A stretch of 21,674 nucleotides of DNA, taken from CAYZRJ01 sp964480825 (GTDB lineage Bacteria; Patescibacteriota; WWE3; UBA101185; UBA10185). Of the stretch, positions 20,433 through 21,674 are shown one piece after another. The stretch lies in assembly GCA_964480825.1 (NCBI GenBank), contig CAYZRJ010000007.1, forward strand, positions 1 to 21,674. The letters run 5' to 3'. A program made the translations under genes and the position numbers. Every line of letters starts with the position of its first letter. The stretch's first letter is position 1. Below the pieces are notes generated by a model. That model worked only from the letters and a program-made list of their open reading frames with translations. It had not been told where the DNA came from and searched no databases.

Positions 20433-21674
20433 ATGGAAAGAACATTAACTAAACAAACAGTTGAAAAAGTTGGCTCAACAGTAATTTTAAAAGGCTGGGT
20501 CAACTCGGTTCGCCAACACGGAAAAATTATTTTTATAGACTTAAAAGACCGAAGTGGAATAGCTCAGGTTGTATTTTTTGGAGAAATGCTCGAACAAGCA
20601 AAAGTCTTACGCGATGAGTTTGTTATCGAAATCGAAGGAGCAGTCAAAGCGCGCCCTGCTTCCATGATAAACGATGATATAGAAACAGGAACCATAGAAA
20701 TAGAAGCAAAAAAACTAACTATACTAAACGAGTCAAAAACCCCGCCTTTTGAACTAAGTAAAGATACAGCAATTGTTGAAGAAGGTATCAGACTAAAGTA
20801 TCGCTATTTGGACCTTCGCACAAAAAGATTACAGCACAATATCAAGCTCAGAAGCGAATTTGTCCGTAGAATCAGAGAATATTTATTTACAAAAGACTTT
20901 ACCGAAATCGAGACACCTTTACTAACAAAATCAACTCCCGAAGGTTCGCGCGACTTCGTAGTTCCATCGCGCTTACAGCTCGGTAAATTTTACGCGCTTC
21001 CGCAGTCTCCCCAACAATATAAACAGTTGTTAATGACAGCCGGGTTTGAGAGATACTTTCAAATCGCGCGTGCAATTAGAGACGAAGATCTCAGAGCGGA
21101 TCGGGGTTTTGAACATTCACAAGTCGATTTAGAAATGTCCTTTGTCGAAATGGACGATGTAATGAATTTAGTTGAAGATATGATCACAAGCGTGGTTGAA
21201 GGGTTGGGCTATAAGGTGAAAGAAAAGCCGTTTCCGAGAATTTCTTACAAAGACGCGATGGACAAACACGGTGCAGACAAATTTGATTTGAGAACCGAAG
21301 AAGATAAAAAAGAAGGGGCACTAGCTTACGCATGGGTTATAGGATTTCCTTTCTTTAAAAAAACTGAAGATAGTAAATGGACATTTAGTCATAATCCGTT
21401 TTCAATGCCAATAACCGAGCATTTAGATTGGTTGATGCAAGGTAAAAATATAGGCCAGATTCTTACAACCCAATACGACTTAGTGTGCAATGGATTTGAA
21501 TCAGGCGGAGGAAGTATTCGTGCGCATAAGCCGGAAATTCTTGAAGCAACATACAAGGTCATGGGTTACACACAAGAAGAAATAATCGAGAGTATTGGCC
21601 ATATGTTAGAAGCTTTCAGCTTTGGTACTCCGCCGCATGGAGGTATAGCCCTTGGTGTTGAACGTTTGATTATG
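20433..21674 (+). CDS. aspS: Aspartyl-tRNA synthetase, GAD-less, C-terminus cut by window edge
   Basis: The frame is open from ATG 20433 to the right edge (414 codons). It charges tRNA-Asp, and perhaps tRNA-Asn. The OB-fold anticodon domain covers about 1-110 (LKGWVNSVRQHGKIIFIDLKDRSG). The catalytic core is of bacterial type: STPEGSRDFVVPSR, ALPQSPQQYKQLLM, motif 2 FQIARAIRDEDLRADRG, and motif 3 GGIALGVERLIM at the very edge. The GAD domain that bacterial AspRS carries between motifs 2 and 3 is missing: DLR at 285-287 is followed within 12 residues by AWVIGFPFF (300-308). H29 occupies the position where a histidine is associated with non-discriminating enzymes. The motif 2 loop reads RGFEHSQVDLEMSF rather than the usual RQPEFTQxDxE. 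The full protein should be near 450 residues, against about 590 in E. coli. Confidence 0.95.
   Translation, partial: MERTLTKQTVEKVGSTVILKGWVNSVRQHGKIIFIDLKDRSGIAQVVFFGEMLEQAKVLRDEFVIEIEGAVKARPASMINDDIETGTIEIEAKKLTILNESKTPPFELSKDTAIVEEGIRLKYRYLDLRTKRLQHNIKLRSEFVRRIREYLFTKDFTEIETPLLTKSTPEGSRDFVVPSRLQLGKFYALPQSPQQYKQLLMTAGFERYFQIARAIRDEDLRADRGFEHSQVDLEMSFVEMDDVMNLVEDMITSVVEGLGYKVKEKPFPRISYKDAMDKHGADKFDLRTEEDKKEGALAYAWVIGFPFFKKTEDSKWTFSHNPFSMPITEHLDWLMQGKNIGQILTTQYDLVCNGFESGGGSIRAHKPEILEATYKVMGYTQEEIIESIGHMLEAFSFGTPPHGGIALGVERLIM

Noticed and set aside
1..21674. CRISPR array, insertion sequence or prophage
   Set aside because: No regularly spaced repeats, transposase, integrase or phage structural genes were seen.
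1..21674. Recoded TGA (as in some CPR groups)
   Set aside because: TGA ends several well-bounded genes (secD, secF, the kinase, the methyltransferase), and family alignments give no in-frame TGA glycine.

Overview
The window looks like a bacterial chromosome from an AT-rich, compact genome, most likely a member of the Patescibacteria/CPR (a Microgenomates-like lineage would fit). This is inferred from gene content and style: single-domain or shortened enzymes, many membrane-anchored proteins of unknown function, very short gaps, and an aspartyl-tRNA synthetase without its GAD insertion. Several genes have a -10 box only 6-9 nt before the start codon, so their mRNAs should be leaderless. TGA reads as stop (for example secD/secF and secF/recJ overlap at TGA codons), so the standard bacterial code is used.

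Layout. 1-1526 (-): a GGDEF protein cut by the left edge, with a degenerate and a canonical GGDEF domain. 1551-3861 (+): a NYN/LabA-like protein overlapping a VanW-family cell-envelope protein. 3906-4325 (-): a small membrane-anchored protein. 4374-4448: tRNA-Glu(CUC). 4444-5535 (+): two unrecognised small genes, each a self-contained cassette with its own promoter, strong Shine-Dalgarno and terminator. The same 17-bp element abuts the -35 box of both. 5571-6671 (+): a soluble PAS histidine kinase. 6745-8022 (-): a membrane-anchored protein with two similar extracytoplasmic halves. 8128-8202 (+): a 24-residue lysine-rich peptide gene missed by ordinary ORF cut-offs, followed by a multi-hairpin terminator region. 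8311-8916 (+): a methyltransferase. 8923-11496 (-): greA, lysS and an HD-domain protein. 11644-13452 (+): an M3 oligoendopeptidase. 13461-14093 (-): an anchored PEBP protein. 14173-15399 (+): a DUF3048/YerB-like protein. 15457-20005 (+): a winged-helix protein with a dead-looking nucleotidyltransferase domain, then secD-secF-recJ. 20041-20358 (-): a small unknown gene. 20433-21674 (+): aspS, cut by the right edge.

Most of the content is housekeeping: translation (lysS, aspS, tRNA-Glu), transcription (greA), protein export (secD, secF), DNA repair (recJ) and envelope functions (VanW, DUF3048, PEBP). The less ordinary parts are the twin small-gene cassettes beside tRNA-Glu, the greA leader with an internal terminator, the lysine-rich micro-protein, the tandem GGDEF protein and the GAD-less AspRS. 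No stretch over 300 bases lacks a gene. No CRISPR array, rRNA, insertion sequence or transposase was seen.
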